From Acidobacteriota bacterium (GTDB taxonomy: Bacteria > Acidobacteriota > Terriglobia > Acidiferrales > UBA7541), in the NCBI GenBank assembly GCA_013289955.1, contig JABCYZ010000003.1, positions 248,001-312,000 of the forward strand: 64,000 bases of DNA, given 5' to 3'. This document shows positions 51,319 to 61,600 of the stretch, piece by piece (the stretch's first letter is position 1; every line of letters starts with the position of its first letter). Under the pieces are notes generated by a model, which saw only the letters and a list, made by a program, of their open reading frames with translations, was not told the DNA's origin and searched no databases. The position numbers were made by a program, and so were the translations under genes.

Positions 51319-54300
51319 ATGATGCGGTTAAAGATTTGGGGGCGAAGCATCTTCCTGCTTTTCTGCGTCTGCCTTCTTTGCGCGTTTGCCCCAAATGCTC
51401 AGGCCGCGCCCACGATCACAAGCCTAACTCCCTCGACTGGAGCAGTGGGTGCTTCCGTAACGATCGCGGGTAGCAGTTTCGGTTCACCTCAGGGAACCAG
51501 CACGGTGAAATTCAATGGCACGACAGCCACCGTAACGACGTGGGGTGCCAGCAGTATCACCGTCACAGTGCCTACTGGAGCAACGACCGGAAACGTGGTG
51601 GTGACGGTATCTGGGGTAGCGAGCAACGGAAAGGCGTTTACGGTTGTGGCGGCGCCGAGTATTACGAGTCTGACCCCAGCAACTGGAGCGATCGGTGCCT
51701 CCGTAACAATAGCGGGGAGCAATTTCGGTTCTAGCCAGGGCAGCAGCACAGTGAAATTCAACGGAACAACGGCCACGGTGACGAGCTGGTCTGCGAGCAG
51801 CATTGCCACCACAGTTCCCACGGGAGCAACAACTGGGAATGTTGTGGTTTTTGCCAGCGGTGTGAACAGTAACGGAAAAAGCTTTACCGTTGTCCCAGCT
51901 CCCAGCATTAGTGGCCTTTCGCCCACGACTGGAGCGGTTGGCGCTTCTGTGACGATCACAGGGAGCAATTTCGGCTCCACTCAGGGAACCAGCACTGTGA
52001 AATTCAATGGCACGACAGCCACAGTGACGAGCTGGAGTGCGAGCAGTATTGCCGCCACAGTTCCCACGGGTGCAACAACCGGAAACGTCGTGGTGAACGC
52101 GAGCGGAGTGAACAGCAATGGCCTGAGCTTCAGTGTAGTGGCGGCTCCTAGTATTAGCAGCTTGTCACCCACTTCGGATGCTGTCGGTGCGTCGGTGACG
52201 ATCGCCGGAAGCAATTTCGGTTCAACTCAGGGAACCAGCACTGTGAAATTCAATGGCACGACAGCCACGGTGACGAGTTGGAGTGCGAGTAGTATTGCCG
52301 CCACGGTTCCCACGGGGGCAACGACGGGAAATATTGTGGTGTTTGCCAGCGGCGTGAACAGCAATGGAAAGAGCTTTACAGTGCTCGGTAGCCCAAGCAT
52401 AACGAGCCTGAGCGTCTCATCGGGTGCGGTGGGAACCCCCGTGACGATCTCGGGAAGCAATTTCGGTGCTTCGCAGGGCAGCGGCATGGTCACATTCAAC
52501 GGGGCTGTCGCAACGGTGACCAGTTGGAGCGCGAGCAGCATCGCGACGACCGTTCCCGCGGCAGCAACGTCAGGGAATGTCGTTGTGTACGCGAGCGGTG
52601 TGAACAGCAATGGAGTGAGTTTTACGGTGCTTGTAGCTCCGGGCATCACCGGTTTGACACCAAGTTCGGGGGCTGCAGGCAGTTCAGTGACGATTGCCGG
52701 AAACAACTTCGGTACGACACAAGGATCAAGCTCAGTCACTTTCAATGGTGTTGTTGCGACTCCATCGAGTTGGTCATCCACTCAAATTGTGGCACCTGTC
52801 CCCTCCGCGGCGACATCGGGCAACGTCGTTGTTCAGGTCAACGGTATAAGCAGCAACTTGGCCGGATTCACGGTACTTCCCACGCCAAATATCACGACGC
52901 TATCGCCGGTATCCGGAGAAGCGGGAAATACGGTGCGGATTACGGGGATGAACTTCGGAGCAACGCAAGGCACAAGCACCGTGACCTTTAACGGTGTTTC
53001 CGCCGCTGTTACCAGCTGGAGTTCGACGGGAATCGTGGTCACAGTTCCAAGTGGAGCAACGACAGGCAATGTAGTGGTTACTGTCGGGGGGATCGCCAGC
53101 AATGGTTCCAGTTTCACATTGCTCGCTGGCCCGAGCATCACCAGCTTGAGCCCGCCGTTGGGAGCGGTCGGAACATCCATTACGATTACTGGAACAAATT
53201 TCGGCACCAGCCAGGGCACGAACACGGTTTCCTTCAACGGAACGAATTCGACGGCCACAAGCTGGACTTCCGCTAGCATCGCCGCGCCCGTGCCAACTGG
53301 CGCGAGCAGTGGCAATGTGGTCGTTACCGTCTCCGGAATTGCGAGTAATTCTAGTCCATTTACCGTCGCCGTCGCTCCCGCCATTACAAGTCTTTCGCCC
53401 AACTCTGGTGTAATCGGAACAACGGTTACAATCTCCGGATCGAACTTCGGCGCCACACAAGGTACAAGCACAATTGCTTTCAACGGAACAGCTGCAACTC
53501 CAACCGCCTGGTCGGCAAATCAGATTGTTGCCAACGTGCCGACCGGGGCGACGACCGGAAACTTCGTCGTCACCGTCGGCAGCTTGTCGAGTTCCGGGGT
53601 GCTCTTTACTGTGAACGCGAGCGGGCCGACGATTACGAGTCTTTCTCCCTCGTCTGGAGGAGTCGGCTCAGGTGTCCCTGTGACGGTAACTGGAACCAAT
53701 TTCGGTTCTACGCAAGGTTCCAGCTCCATTCAATTTGGCGGAGTAGGTGTCAACCCATCCAGTTGGGGAAATACTTCGATCGGATTCACAACACCGACCT
53801 TGCAAGCGCCAAGCGTAAACGTGACGGTGGACGTCGGTGGAGCGATAAGCAACAGCTCTCTGTTCACGATCGTTCCTGCACCGACGATTTCGGCAATTTC
53901 GCCGACATCAGGAGGAGTTGGAACACCCGTAACGATCACTGGTACGAATTTCGGATCGAGTCAGGGCTCAAGCACGGTGAACTTCAATGGAACCGCCGCA
54001 ACACCCACAAGTTGGAGCGCGACGTCGATAGTCGTGGCCGTGCCGACGGGTGCGAGTGCTGGGACAGTCAACGTGACTGTAGCTGGCATGACTGTGAGCT
54101 CGGGCACCTCATTTTCGATTCTTCCCGCCATCACCGGCATGTCGCCCAATCCAGCCATTGCGGGGACATCGGTCACCATAACGGGCACAAATTTCGGCGC
54201 AACGCAAGGTATCGGAGGCTCGGTCAATTTCTCCGGGGCAGGAACGGCGACTCCGACAAGCTGGAGTGACACCGCAATCGTAGTTCCGGTTCCGAACCCG

Positions 54301-57300
54301 TCGGCCACGGGCGGAGTTTACGTGCGCTCGACGCAAGGACTCGGATCGTCGGCTCCAAGCAATTCGTACAATTTCACAGTGAACCCTAGCATCACAAATC
54401 TTTCGCCCAATTCTGGAACAGTGGCTACGTCGGTCCAAATCAATGGCAATGGTTTTACATTCGCAACGGGCACGGTAACGTTTAACGGTGTTGCGGCCAG
54501 TCCGACCTCGTGGAGTTCCAACCAGATTGTCACTTACCCGCCCGTGGGTGCGACAACGGGGAACGTGGTAGTAACCGCCCAGGGTGTAGCGACAAACGGC
54601 GTCAGCTTCACCATGCAAGCGGGTCCGTCGATCTCAACTGTCACACCGACGATCGGGGTGGTCGGGACATCGGTGACCATCGCGGGCAGCGGTTTCGGTT
54701 CTCCTCAAGGGTCGAGTACGATCAAATTCAATGGAACAACCGCCACACCGACCGCGTGGAGCTCCACTAGCATTACAGCGCCAGTTCCAACAGGAACTAC
54801 GACTGGAAATGTTGTCGTTACTGTCGGAGGTGTGGCGAGCAACGGAGTGAGTTTCACGCTCGACCCAGCGCCATCCATAGGCAGCCTTTCCCAGAGCTCT
54901 GGATCGATTGGGACACCGATCACCATCGACGGCTCAAATTTCTTAGACACACAGGGTTCGAGTACAGTCAAGTTCAATGGGACTGCCGCAACTCCAAGTT
55001 CTTGGAGTGCTACGGAGATCGTTATCCCAGTTCCTGCGGGCGCGACGACAGGAAACATCGTCATCACGGTGCTTGGTCAAGCCAGCACTGGAGTCGGCTT
55101 TACGGTGACCACCGCACCGAGCATCAGTGGTTTGTCACCAACGTCAGGTCAGGTCGCTGTAATGGTGACCGTGAGTGGATCGAATTTTGGTTCGACACAG
55201 GGATCGAACTATTTGACCTTCAATGGTGTTACAGCGACCCCAATAACGTGGAGTAGCAGCCAAATCAAGGCACCTGTGCCATCGGGAGCAACGAGCGGAC
55301 CTGTTGTAGTCAACATCGCAAATGGCCCGAGCAATGGTCAGACCTTCTCGGTGACGGCCGGACCGGGGATTACAAGCGTTGCGCCGACAAATGGAGGAAT
55401 CGGCGCTTCGGTCACGGTTGTAGGCGCTGGTTTCGGCGCAACGCAAGGGTCGAACACGGTCAAGTTCAATGGAACGACGGCCTCTGCCGTAAGCTGGAGC
55501 GATTCGCAGATCGTCGCATCGGTGCCAACAGGCGCCACCACTGGAAACATCGTGGTAACGGTAGCAGGCGTCGCCAGCAACGGAGTGAGTTTCACGGTCA
55601 CTTCAGGCATAAGCATTTCATCGATCACCCCGACCTCGGGCAACACGGGATCGTCCGTCATCATTGCCGGTTCGGGATTTGGCACCAGCCAAGGCGGTAG
55701 CACTGTGAACTTCAACGGTGCGAGCGGAACTGTAACATCATGGAGCGGCACGTCGATTTCTGTCAGTGTCCCCGCCGGGGCGGTCTCAGGCCCGGCCAGC
55801 GTAACGGTCGGAGGCGCGACGAGTAACGGTGTCAATTTCACCGTCGCACCGAAGATCTCGACGCTCGTTCCGAACCCCGTTGCTCAGGGTGGCACCTTCA
55901 CGATCAGTGGTCTTAACTTTGGCTCAACGCAAGGCACCAGTTCGGTGACATGCAACGGCAATAGCCTCTACCAGCCCACATGGAGCGCGAACAGCATCGG
56001 GCCAATCGATCCAGCAAATTGTGCTTCGACGACAGGCGTGTTCTCGCTCAATGTGAGCGTTAACGGCGTAGCTAGCGTGCCAGCAAACCTGACGGTTGTT
56101 GCGAGTCCATTCTTGTCTTCGGTAAACCCTCCGCAGGCGGCGGTGGGAACCTCCATCACAATCGTTGGATCGAATTTCGGTTCCACTCAGGGCCAAAGCA
56201 CGGTCACCGTCAATGGCCCGACTGCAATACCCACAAGTTGGTCGAATAACCAAATTGTTGTCCCGGTGCCCTCGGGTGCGACTTCGAGCGGATACATCGT
56301 GGTAACTGTAGGAGGAGTGCTTGGGTCTCCCCAACTGCCATTCAACTTAACTACTATTCCAAGCATTACAACCCTTTCGGTAAACACAGGGGGTGTTGGC
56401 ACAGCCGTTACAATTACAGGGAGCAACTTCGGGACTCAGACCGCGGGCAGTACCGTGAGCTTCAATGGGACACTCGCGACGCCGACGAGTTGGACGAACA
56501 CAAGTATTGCCGTAACCGTGCCAACGGGTGCGACAACGGGTCCAGTGGTTGTGACGGTGAACTATGACACGAGCAATGCGATCACATTCACGGTATCCCA
56601 GTTACCAACGATCCAGAACCTTTCGGTTACGTCCGGCGCCGCAGGCGCTGCCGTAACCATCAGCGGTGCGAACTTCGGAACGTCCACGGGTACCGTGACG
56701 TTCAATGGCACAACGGCCACGACGAGCAACTGGAATAGCACATCCATCTCTACCACCGTTCCTACAAGTGCGACTTCTGGTTCGGTCGTAGTGAAAGTAG
56801 GCACAACGCCGAGTAATGGCGTGAACTTCACGGTTACTGGAAACGGAACCCTCTCCGGAACGGTGACAAAAACTAGTGACGGCACGGCGATTAATGGCGC
56901 TTCGGTGCAAGCGATGCAAAACGGGGCGTCCCAAGGATCTGCAACCACGAATTCGAGCGGTGTGTACTCGATAACGAATTTGGCGGTCGGGAATTACGAC
57001 GTGAAGTTCTCCGCAACAACTTTCGGCACGGCTTTCGTAAATAGCATTTCAGTTTCTATCGGTGGCACGACAACGCAAAATGCGAGCCTGGCGACGCCCG
57101 GAGGAATTACTGGACAAATTACGCAAGCCGGTGGCGGCTCTTCGCCGATTATCGGTGCGGCGGTTACGGCCTTGCAAGGCTCCGAATCCGTTGGGGGCGC
57201 GACAACGGACGGGTCAGGGAATTACACGATTTCTGGCCTAGCCCCCGGTACCTACTCGGTTACAGTCACGGCCGGGGGCTATGTACCGCAGAGCCAAACT

Positions 57301-58620
57301 TCTGTCAGTGTGACCAGCGGAACGAATGCGACGATGAGCTTAGCCCTTTCTGCTCAGGGCACGGACGCGATCACGTATGTTTACGATCAACTGGGCAGGC
57401 TGGTGGGCGTAGTGGACGCGCAAGGTGACGTTGCGACGTACACCTACGACGCAGTCGGCAATATTCTGTCGATCGGTCAGGGGAATGCCAGTAAGACATC
57501 GGTCATAGAATTCATTCCATCTGCGGGGGCGGTTGGAAGTTCGGTAACCATTTCGGGAACAGGCTTCAGCTCGACCCCAAGTTCGAATTCCGTGGCATTT
57601 AACGGCACGTCGGCGACCGTGAGTTCTGCAGCGGCGACACAGCTAGTGGTTTCGGTTCCCACGGGCGCCACCTCGGGACCGATTTCAGTGACTTCGCCGT
57701 CCGGGAGTGCAACGAGTACTTCCTCTTATACGGTCTCAAGCTCGACCGCCGCGCCGACAATCAGTGGCTTGAGCCCAACTACCATTACCAGCGTCAGCGG
57801 CACAGTGGCTATCACGGGCACAAATTTTGATGTGATCGCGAATGATCGCGTCAAAGTCAACGTGAGTACATTAACAACGCTGAGCTCCGTTACGTCGACC
57901 AATATCACGGCAGGAGTTCCGATCACGGCAACATCCGGGCATGTATCGGTTTCCACACCCAACGGGACCACCGTAAGTACCAGCGATCTCTTCATCCCTT
58001 GGGATCCGGGCAATCGGATTTTCTTTACTCCCGTCTACACCGGTCGGATGAGCATAGGGGGCTCCACGAGCCCTAACTTTAGCTCCGCAGGCAAGGGCAT
58101 CATTCTGTTCGATGGTACACCGGGCCAGCGCGTTTATCTGGCTTCCAGCTCGGGGTGCAGCGGGTCGATTCAAGATCCTCTCGCGAATTCTCTCACTGCG
58201 AACCAAGGCGGCACGACTTCTTTAAGTCTCACCGGCACTTATTCGATCATCGCGCAAGCGACTGCGGCGGGAACGTGTACGTTTACGCTCAGCAGCGTTC
58301 CTAGTGATGTCAGCGGACAAATCAGTGTGAACGGCGCAAGTGTCCCTGCAACAACGACTACTACGGGTCAAATGATCAACTTGACTTTCACCGCAGCGGG
58401 AGGACAGCACGCTACGGTCTCGTGGACGAGTAACTCGATATCCAACATGGAGATGTTTCTCTACGATCCTACTGGGGCGACTGTCACTTTCAATGGATCC
58501 GGCGGGACCAGTGGCACGCTGAGTAGCCAATTTCTTGCTAAATCAGGCACTTACACGATTTCGATTTTTTCGTTTAGCGGCGGAACTGGCGGAATCACCG
58601 TGAGCGTGACGTCGCCATGA
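51319..58620 (+). CDS. Giant secreted IPT/TIG-repeat protein with carboxypeptidase-regulatory-like and YD segments
   Basis: 2433 aa. Signal peptide 1-29 (SIFLLFCVCLLCAFAPNAQA). Residues 31 to about 1840 are 22 tandem Ig-like IPT/TIG domains of about 82 residues, each built as PSITSLSPTSGAVG, VTIxGSNFGSTQG, VxFNGTxATxTSWS and VPxGATTGNVVV. Two carboxypeptidase-regulatory-like domains follow (LSGTVTKTSDGTAINGASV; ITGQITQAGGGSSPIIGAAV), then an Rhs-type YD pair (ITYVYDQLGRLVGVVDAQGD). Two more IPT domains and a PPC-like beta-region end it. No LPxTG or autotransporter end is seen. It resembles a rod-like surface or adhesive protein. The Rhs gene follows in an overlapping start region. Confidence 0.88.
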   Translation: MMRLKIWGRSIFLLFCVCLLCAFAPNAQAAPTITSLTPSTGAVGASVTIAGSSFGSPQGTSTVKFNGTTATVTTWGASSITVTVPTGATTGNVVVTVSGVASNGKAFTVVAAPSITSLTPATGAIGASVTIAGSNFGSSQGSSTVKFNGTTATVTSWSASSIATTVPTGATTGNVVVFASGVNSNGKSFTVVPAPSISGLSPTTGAVGASVTITGSNFGSTQGTSTVKFNGTTATVTSWSASSIAATVPTGATTGNVVVNASGVNSNGLSFSVVAAPSISSLSPTSDAVGASVTIAGSNFGSTQGTSTVKFNGTTATVTSWSASSIAATVPTGATTGNIVVFASGVNSNGKSFTVLGSPSITSLSVSSGAVGTPVTISGSNFGASQGSGMVTFNGAVATVTSWSASSIATTVPAAATSGNVVVYASGVNSNGVSFTVLVAPGITGLTPSSGAAGSSVTIAGNNFGTTQGSSSVTFNGVVATPSSWSSTQIVAPVPSAATSGNVVVQVNGISSNLAGFTVLPTPNITTLSPVSGEAGNTVRITGMNFGATQGTSTVTFNGVSAAVTSWSSTGIVVTVPSGATTGNVVVTVGGIASNGSSFTLLAGPSITSLSPPLGAVGTSITITGTNFGTSQGTNTVSFNGTNSTATSWTSASIAAPVPTGASSGNVVVTVSGIASNSSPFTVAVAPAITSLSPNSGVIGTTVTISGSNFGATQGTSTIAFNGTAATPTAWSANQIVANVPTGATTGNFVVTVGSLSSSGVLFTVNASGPTITSLSPSSGGVGSGVPVTVTGTNFGSTQGSSSIQFGGVGVNPSSWGNTSIGFTTPTLQAPSVNVTVDVGGAISNSSLFTIVPAPTISAISPTSGGVGTPVTITGTNFGSSQGSSTVNFNGTAATPTSWSATSIVVAVPTGASAGTVNVTVAGMTVSSGTSFSILPAITGMSPNPAIAGTSVTITGTNFGATQGIGGSVNFSGAGTATPTSWSDTAIVVPVPNPSATGGVYVRSTQGLGSSAPSNSYNFTVNPSITNLSPNSGTVATSVQINGNGFTFATGTVTFNGVAASPTSWSSNQIVTYPPVGATTGNVVVTAQGVATNGVSFTMQAGPSISTVTPTIGVVGTSVTIAGSGFGSPQGSSTIKFNGTTATPTAWSSTSITAPVPTGTTTGNVVVTVGGVASNGVSFTLDPAPSIGSLSQSSGSIGTPITIDGSNFLDTQGSSTVKFNGTAATPSSWSATEIVIPVPAGATTGNIVITVLGQASTGVGFTVTTAPSISGLSPTSGQVAVMVTVSGSNFGSTQGSNYLTFNGVTATPITWSSSQIKAPVPSGATSGPVVVNIANGPSNGQTFSVTAGPGITSVAPTNGGIGASVTVVGAGFGATQGSNTVKFNGTTASAVSWSDSQIVASVPTGATTGNIVVTVAGVASNGVSFTVTSGISISSITPTSGNTGSSVIIAGSGFGTSQGGSTVNFNGASGTVTSWSGTSISVSVPAGAVSGPASVTVGGATSNGVNFTVAPKISTLVPNPVAQGGTFTISGLNFGSTQGTSSVTCNGNSLYQPTWSANSIGPIDPANCASTTGVFSLNVSVNGVASVPANLTVVASPFLSSVNPPQAAVGTSITIVGSNFGSTQGQSTVTVNGPTAIPTSWSNNQIVVPVPSGATSSGYIVVTVGGVLGSPQLPFNLTTIPSITTLSVNTGGVGTAVTITGSNFGTQTAGSTVSFNGTLATPTSWTNTSIAVTVPTGATTGPVVVTVNYDTSNAITFTVSQLPTIQNLSVTSGAAGAAVTISGANFGTSTGTVTFNGTTATTSNWNSTSISTTVPTSATSGSVVVKVGTTPSNGVNFTVTGNGTLSGTVTKTSDGTAINGASVQAMQNGASQGSATTNSSGVYSITNLAVGNYDVKFSATTFGTAFVNSISVSIGGTTTQNASLATPGGITGQITQAGGGSSPIIGAAVTALQGSESVGGATTDGSGNYTISGLAPGTYSVTVTAGGYVPQSQTSVSVTSGTNATMSLALSAQGTDAITYVYDQLGRLVGVVDAQGDVATYTYDAVGNILSIGQGNASKTSVIEFIPSAGAVGSSVTISGTGFSSTPSSNSVAFNGTSATVSSAAATQLVVSVPTGATSGPISVTSPSGSATSTSSYTVSSSTAAPTISGLSPTTITSVSGTVAITGTNFDVIANDRVKVNVSTLTTLSSVTSTNITAGVPITATSGHVSVSTPNGTTVSTSDLFIPWDPGNRIFFTPVYTGRMSIGGSTSPNFSSAGKGIILFDGTPGQRVYLASSSGCSGSIQDPLANSLTANQGGTTSLSLTGTYSIIAQATAAGTCTFTLSSVPSDVSGQISVNGASVPATTTTTGQMINLTFTAAGGQHATVSWTSNSISNMEMFLYDPTGATVTFNGSGGTSGTLSSQFLAKSGTYTISIFSFSGGTGGITVSVTSP
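51409..56838 (+). repeat. 22-unit tandem array of about 246-bp IPT/TIG repeats
   Basis: Units of about 80-84 codons. The first four are the most alike at the DNA level: units 3 and 4 (about 51900-52390) share long identical stretches such as the run encoding KFNGTTATVTSW. Later units are strongly diverged. That gradient suggests recent duplication at the N-terminal end and makes copy-number change by recombination likely. Confidence 0.8.
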
Positions 58621-58637
58621 GTAGACCGGAGGCGAAT

Positions 58638-61600
58638 ATGAGAACTATCAAGTTGCTTCAGGCGTGGTGCGCTTTGTCTCTCATCGTCCTTTGCGTTCCA
58701 GGGACAGGCCTTGGGATCATGCGGCATCGCACAAACTTTCGCAGAGCGCGTTCACCTCAGAAAGTTGATCAACTAAAAGGACAATCGGCGACGCTTCTGC
58801 CGGATGGGAACTGGCTCTTGCTCGGAGGTCTGGGACCAGACGGGCAGCCGGTGGCTGAGGGGTTCATCCGTAACGGGCAGAGCGGAGCGATAGTTCAATT
58901 GGCAGCTCACCTTCAGTTTGCACGTGCATGGCACGCGGCAACCATCCTGCCTAACGGTCAGGTTCTGGTTCACGGTGGCACGGGAAGCCAGGGGCAGGTT
59001 GTCGCATCTGTGGAGGTGTTCGATCCTGTGAAGCAGACGTTCTCGCTGATTCAGGGAACGGGCCTGATTCCGCGGAGCCACCATACGGCAACGGTGCTGA
59101 CAAATGGCATGGTGTTGCTGGCAGGAGGAGTTGGCTCGGACGGCGCTCCGGCTCTTGAGCTGGAGGAATGGAGTTTTCAGTCGGGAGTCGCGCAAGTTGT
59201 CCCTGCTTTGCTGAAGCATGCACGGGAAGATCATACGGCGTACCTGTTGGCCGATGGTACCGTATTGCTCTGGGGTGGGAGTAATTCGTCTGAAGGCGCT
59301 TTGAAGTATGGTGAGGTTTTCGATCCAGCGGCAGACACAACGCGAACCGAAACGACCCCTCCTCCAAATTCCACCAATGCAGAGTCACCGCTGATGGAGA
59401 TTTCGATTCCTGGGAGCGGAGACGAGCAGGTTTCGGTAAATGTGTTTGTGGCGATCCGGTTTTCAAAGCCATTGGCAGTTTCCTCGATCAATGTGCAGAC
59501 TCTGCAGCTGACGGGCCCACAGGGTCAAGTGAGTGCTACAGTCATTCCGGCGGAACAGGGCATGCTCGGGTTTCTGATTCCATCGGAACCTCTGGAATCC
59601 GGGATGAACTATCAAGTGACATTGAACGGGATGACGGATGCAAATGGCTCGGCATTGCCAGTGCAGGAATTTTTCTTTGAGACGGTGGGAGGAAACAACG
59701 GTGCAGGCACCGCGGCTCCTGTGGAGCCGATCACCATTGGAACAGGGACCATAGGGACGAGTGGAAGGGGAGGAGTTCCGACGCCCCCGGCAATCCCGCC
59801 GCTGGAAGCCGCACCAGGCGTGACGGCTGTGTCCGGGCGAGTGTTGCAACTAAATGGGATACCGTTGTCGGGCGTGCTTTTGCAAGTCGACAATCAAAAG
59901 ACCTACAGCGATGCAACGGGCAGATTCCTCATCAAGGATGTGACTTCCGGGCATCGAGTCTTGATCATGGACGGCGAGCCAGCTGGGGGGCGGGGGGTGT
60001 TTTACGGGACCTATCAAGTAGGAGTGGACATTGTCGCAGGACAAACCACTGTTCTGCGTTACATGATCTGGATGACCGAGCTCGACAAGGCAAATGAGGT
60101 GAGAATACCGTCACCGACCGTGGGAGAAACCGTCGTTCGGACTCCGGCAGAGCCTGGGCTCGAACTCCACCTTCCAGCGAACACGGTGATCAAGGATCTT
60201 GGCGGGAATATCGTAACTCAGCTGGGGATCACGATGATTCCGGTGAACCAGCCTCCGTTTCCGTTGCCGATGGGAGTGCATGTTCCGATCTACTTCACGA
60301 TCCAGCCTGGCGGAGCCTACCTGGAAAACACAACGTCGGACATGCCATGGCCCAATGGTGCACAACTGTACTATCCAAACCTCAACCATGCTAAGCCGGG
60401 TACGCAGTTCGACTTCTGGAACTACGATCCAACGGCCAAAGGTTGGTATCGATACGGCGCTGGAAAAGTTGGGGAGGATGGCAAACAGATCGTACCGGAT
60501 CCTGGTGTTGAGATCTACGAATTTACAGGTGCCATGGTTGCCAGTCCAAGTTTCGGACCGAGGATTGGACCGAAGCCAGGAAACGTTCCGGATGGCACGG
60601 GGGGGGAGCCGGTTGATCTCCAGACCGGTCTGTTTGTCTACGAAAGGACCGACCTGACCGTCTCCGACGTCCTTCCACTAACCGTTTCGCGCACTTATCG
60701 GCAGGCCGACAATGAAATACGGTCGTTTGGTGTGGGCGCATCCGATCCCTACGATATTTTCTTAACGAGTAATACCGCTTGCAACGGATTTGAGCAGCCT
60801 GGTTGCTACTCGGACATAGAGTTGTTCCTTCCCGATGGAGGTCAAGTTCAGTACACCCGAATTTCTCCGGGGGACTCGTGGACCGACGCTGTTTTGCAGG
60901 CACAAAACGCACCCGATCAGTTCTTTGGGTCTTTAATCAGTTGGAACGGTAACGGCTGGAATCTCAGGTTGAAGGATGGGACGACTTTCCAATTTCCAGA
61001 CAGCGCCTCTGCAACTAACGCATGGCAAGCCGGCCTTACCGCAATTATTGATCGATATCAAAATCGTATCACCATTTCGCGATCAAGCTCGACGGGCGCG
61101 TTGACTGGCATCTCAAGCCCCGACAACAGGTGGATTGCATTTACGACGAATTCGGTAGGTTGTGTAACACAGGCCGTGGACAATATCGGGCGTACGGTCA
61201 GCTATCAGTACGATGGGAACTACAACCTGATCCGATTCACGGACGTCAACGGTGGCGTGACGAACTACACATACGGAGCGGTCGGAATGGAATCGATTGC
61301 CGACGTCAGAGGGCTGACCTATCTCGCCAACCGTTTCGACGCGAACGGACGAGTCATTCTCCAAACGCAGGCTGACGGGTCCACTATGTCATTCAACTAT
61401 ATCACCGATGAAAATGGGAATGTCGTCGAAACTGACCTTACAGACCCCTTGGGGAGGACAACAAAAACAACCTTTAATGCTAACGGATATACGCAGACGA
61501 GCACAGCCGCTGCGGGCTTGCCCGAGCAGGCGATAACCACTTACAACTGGGATCCCACTTCGAATTTGCTAGACAACGTGGTCGATCCGGCGGGCTTCAT

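Noticed and set aside
51489..55841. Several long antisense frames opposite the IPT giant
   Set aside because: They recur with the repeat period and mirror the repeats, so they are by-products of repetitive sense codons.
51409..56838. Regular direct repeats as a CRISPR array
   Set aside because: Unit length is about 246 bp and the repeats are coding; there are no 25-40 bp repeats with unique spacers and no cas genes.
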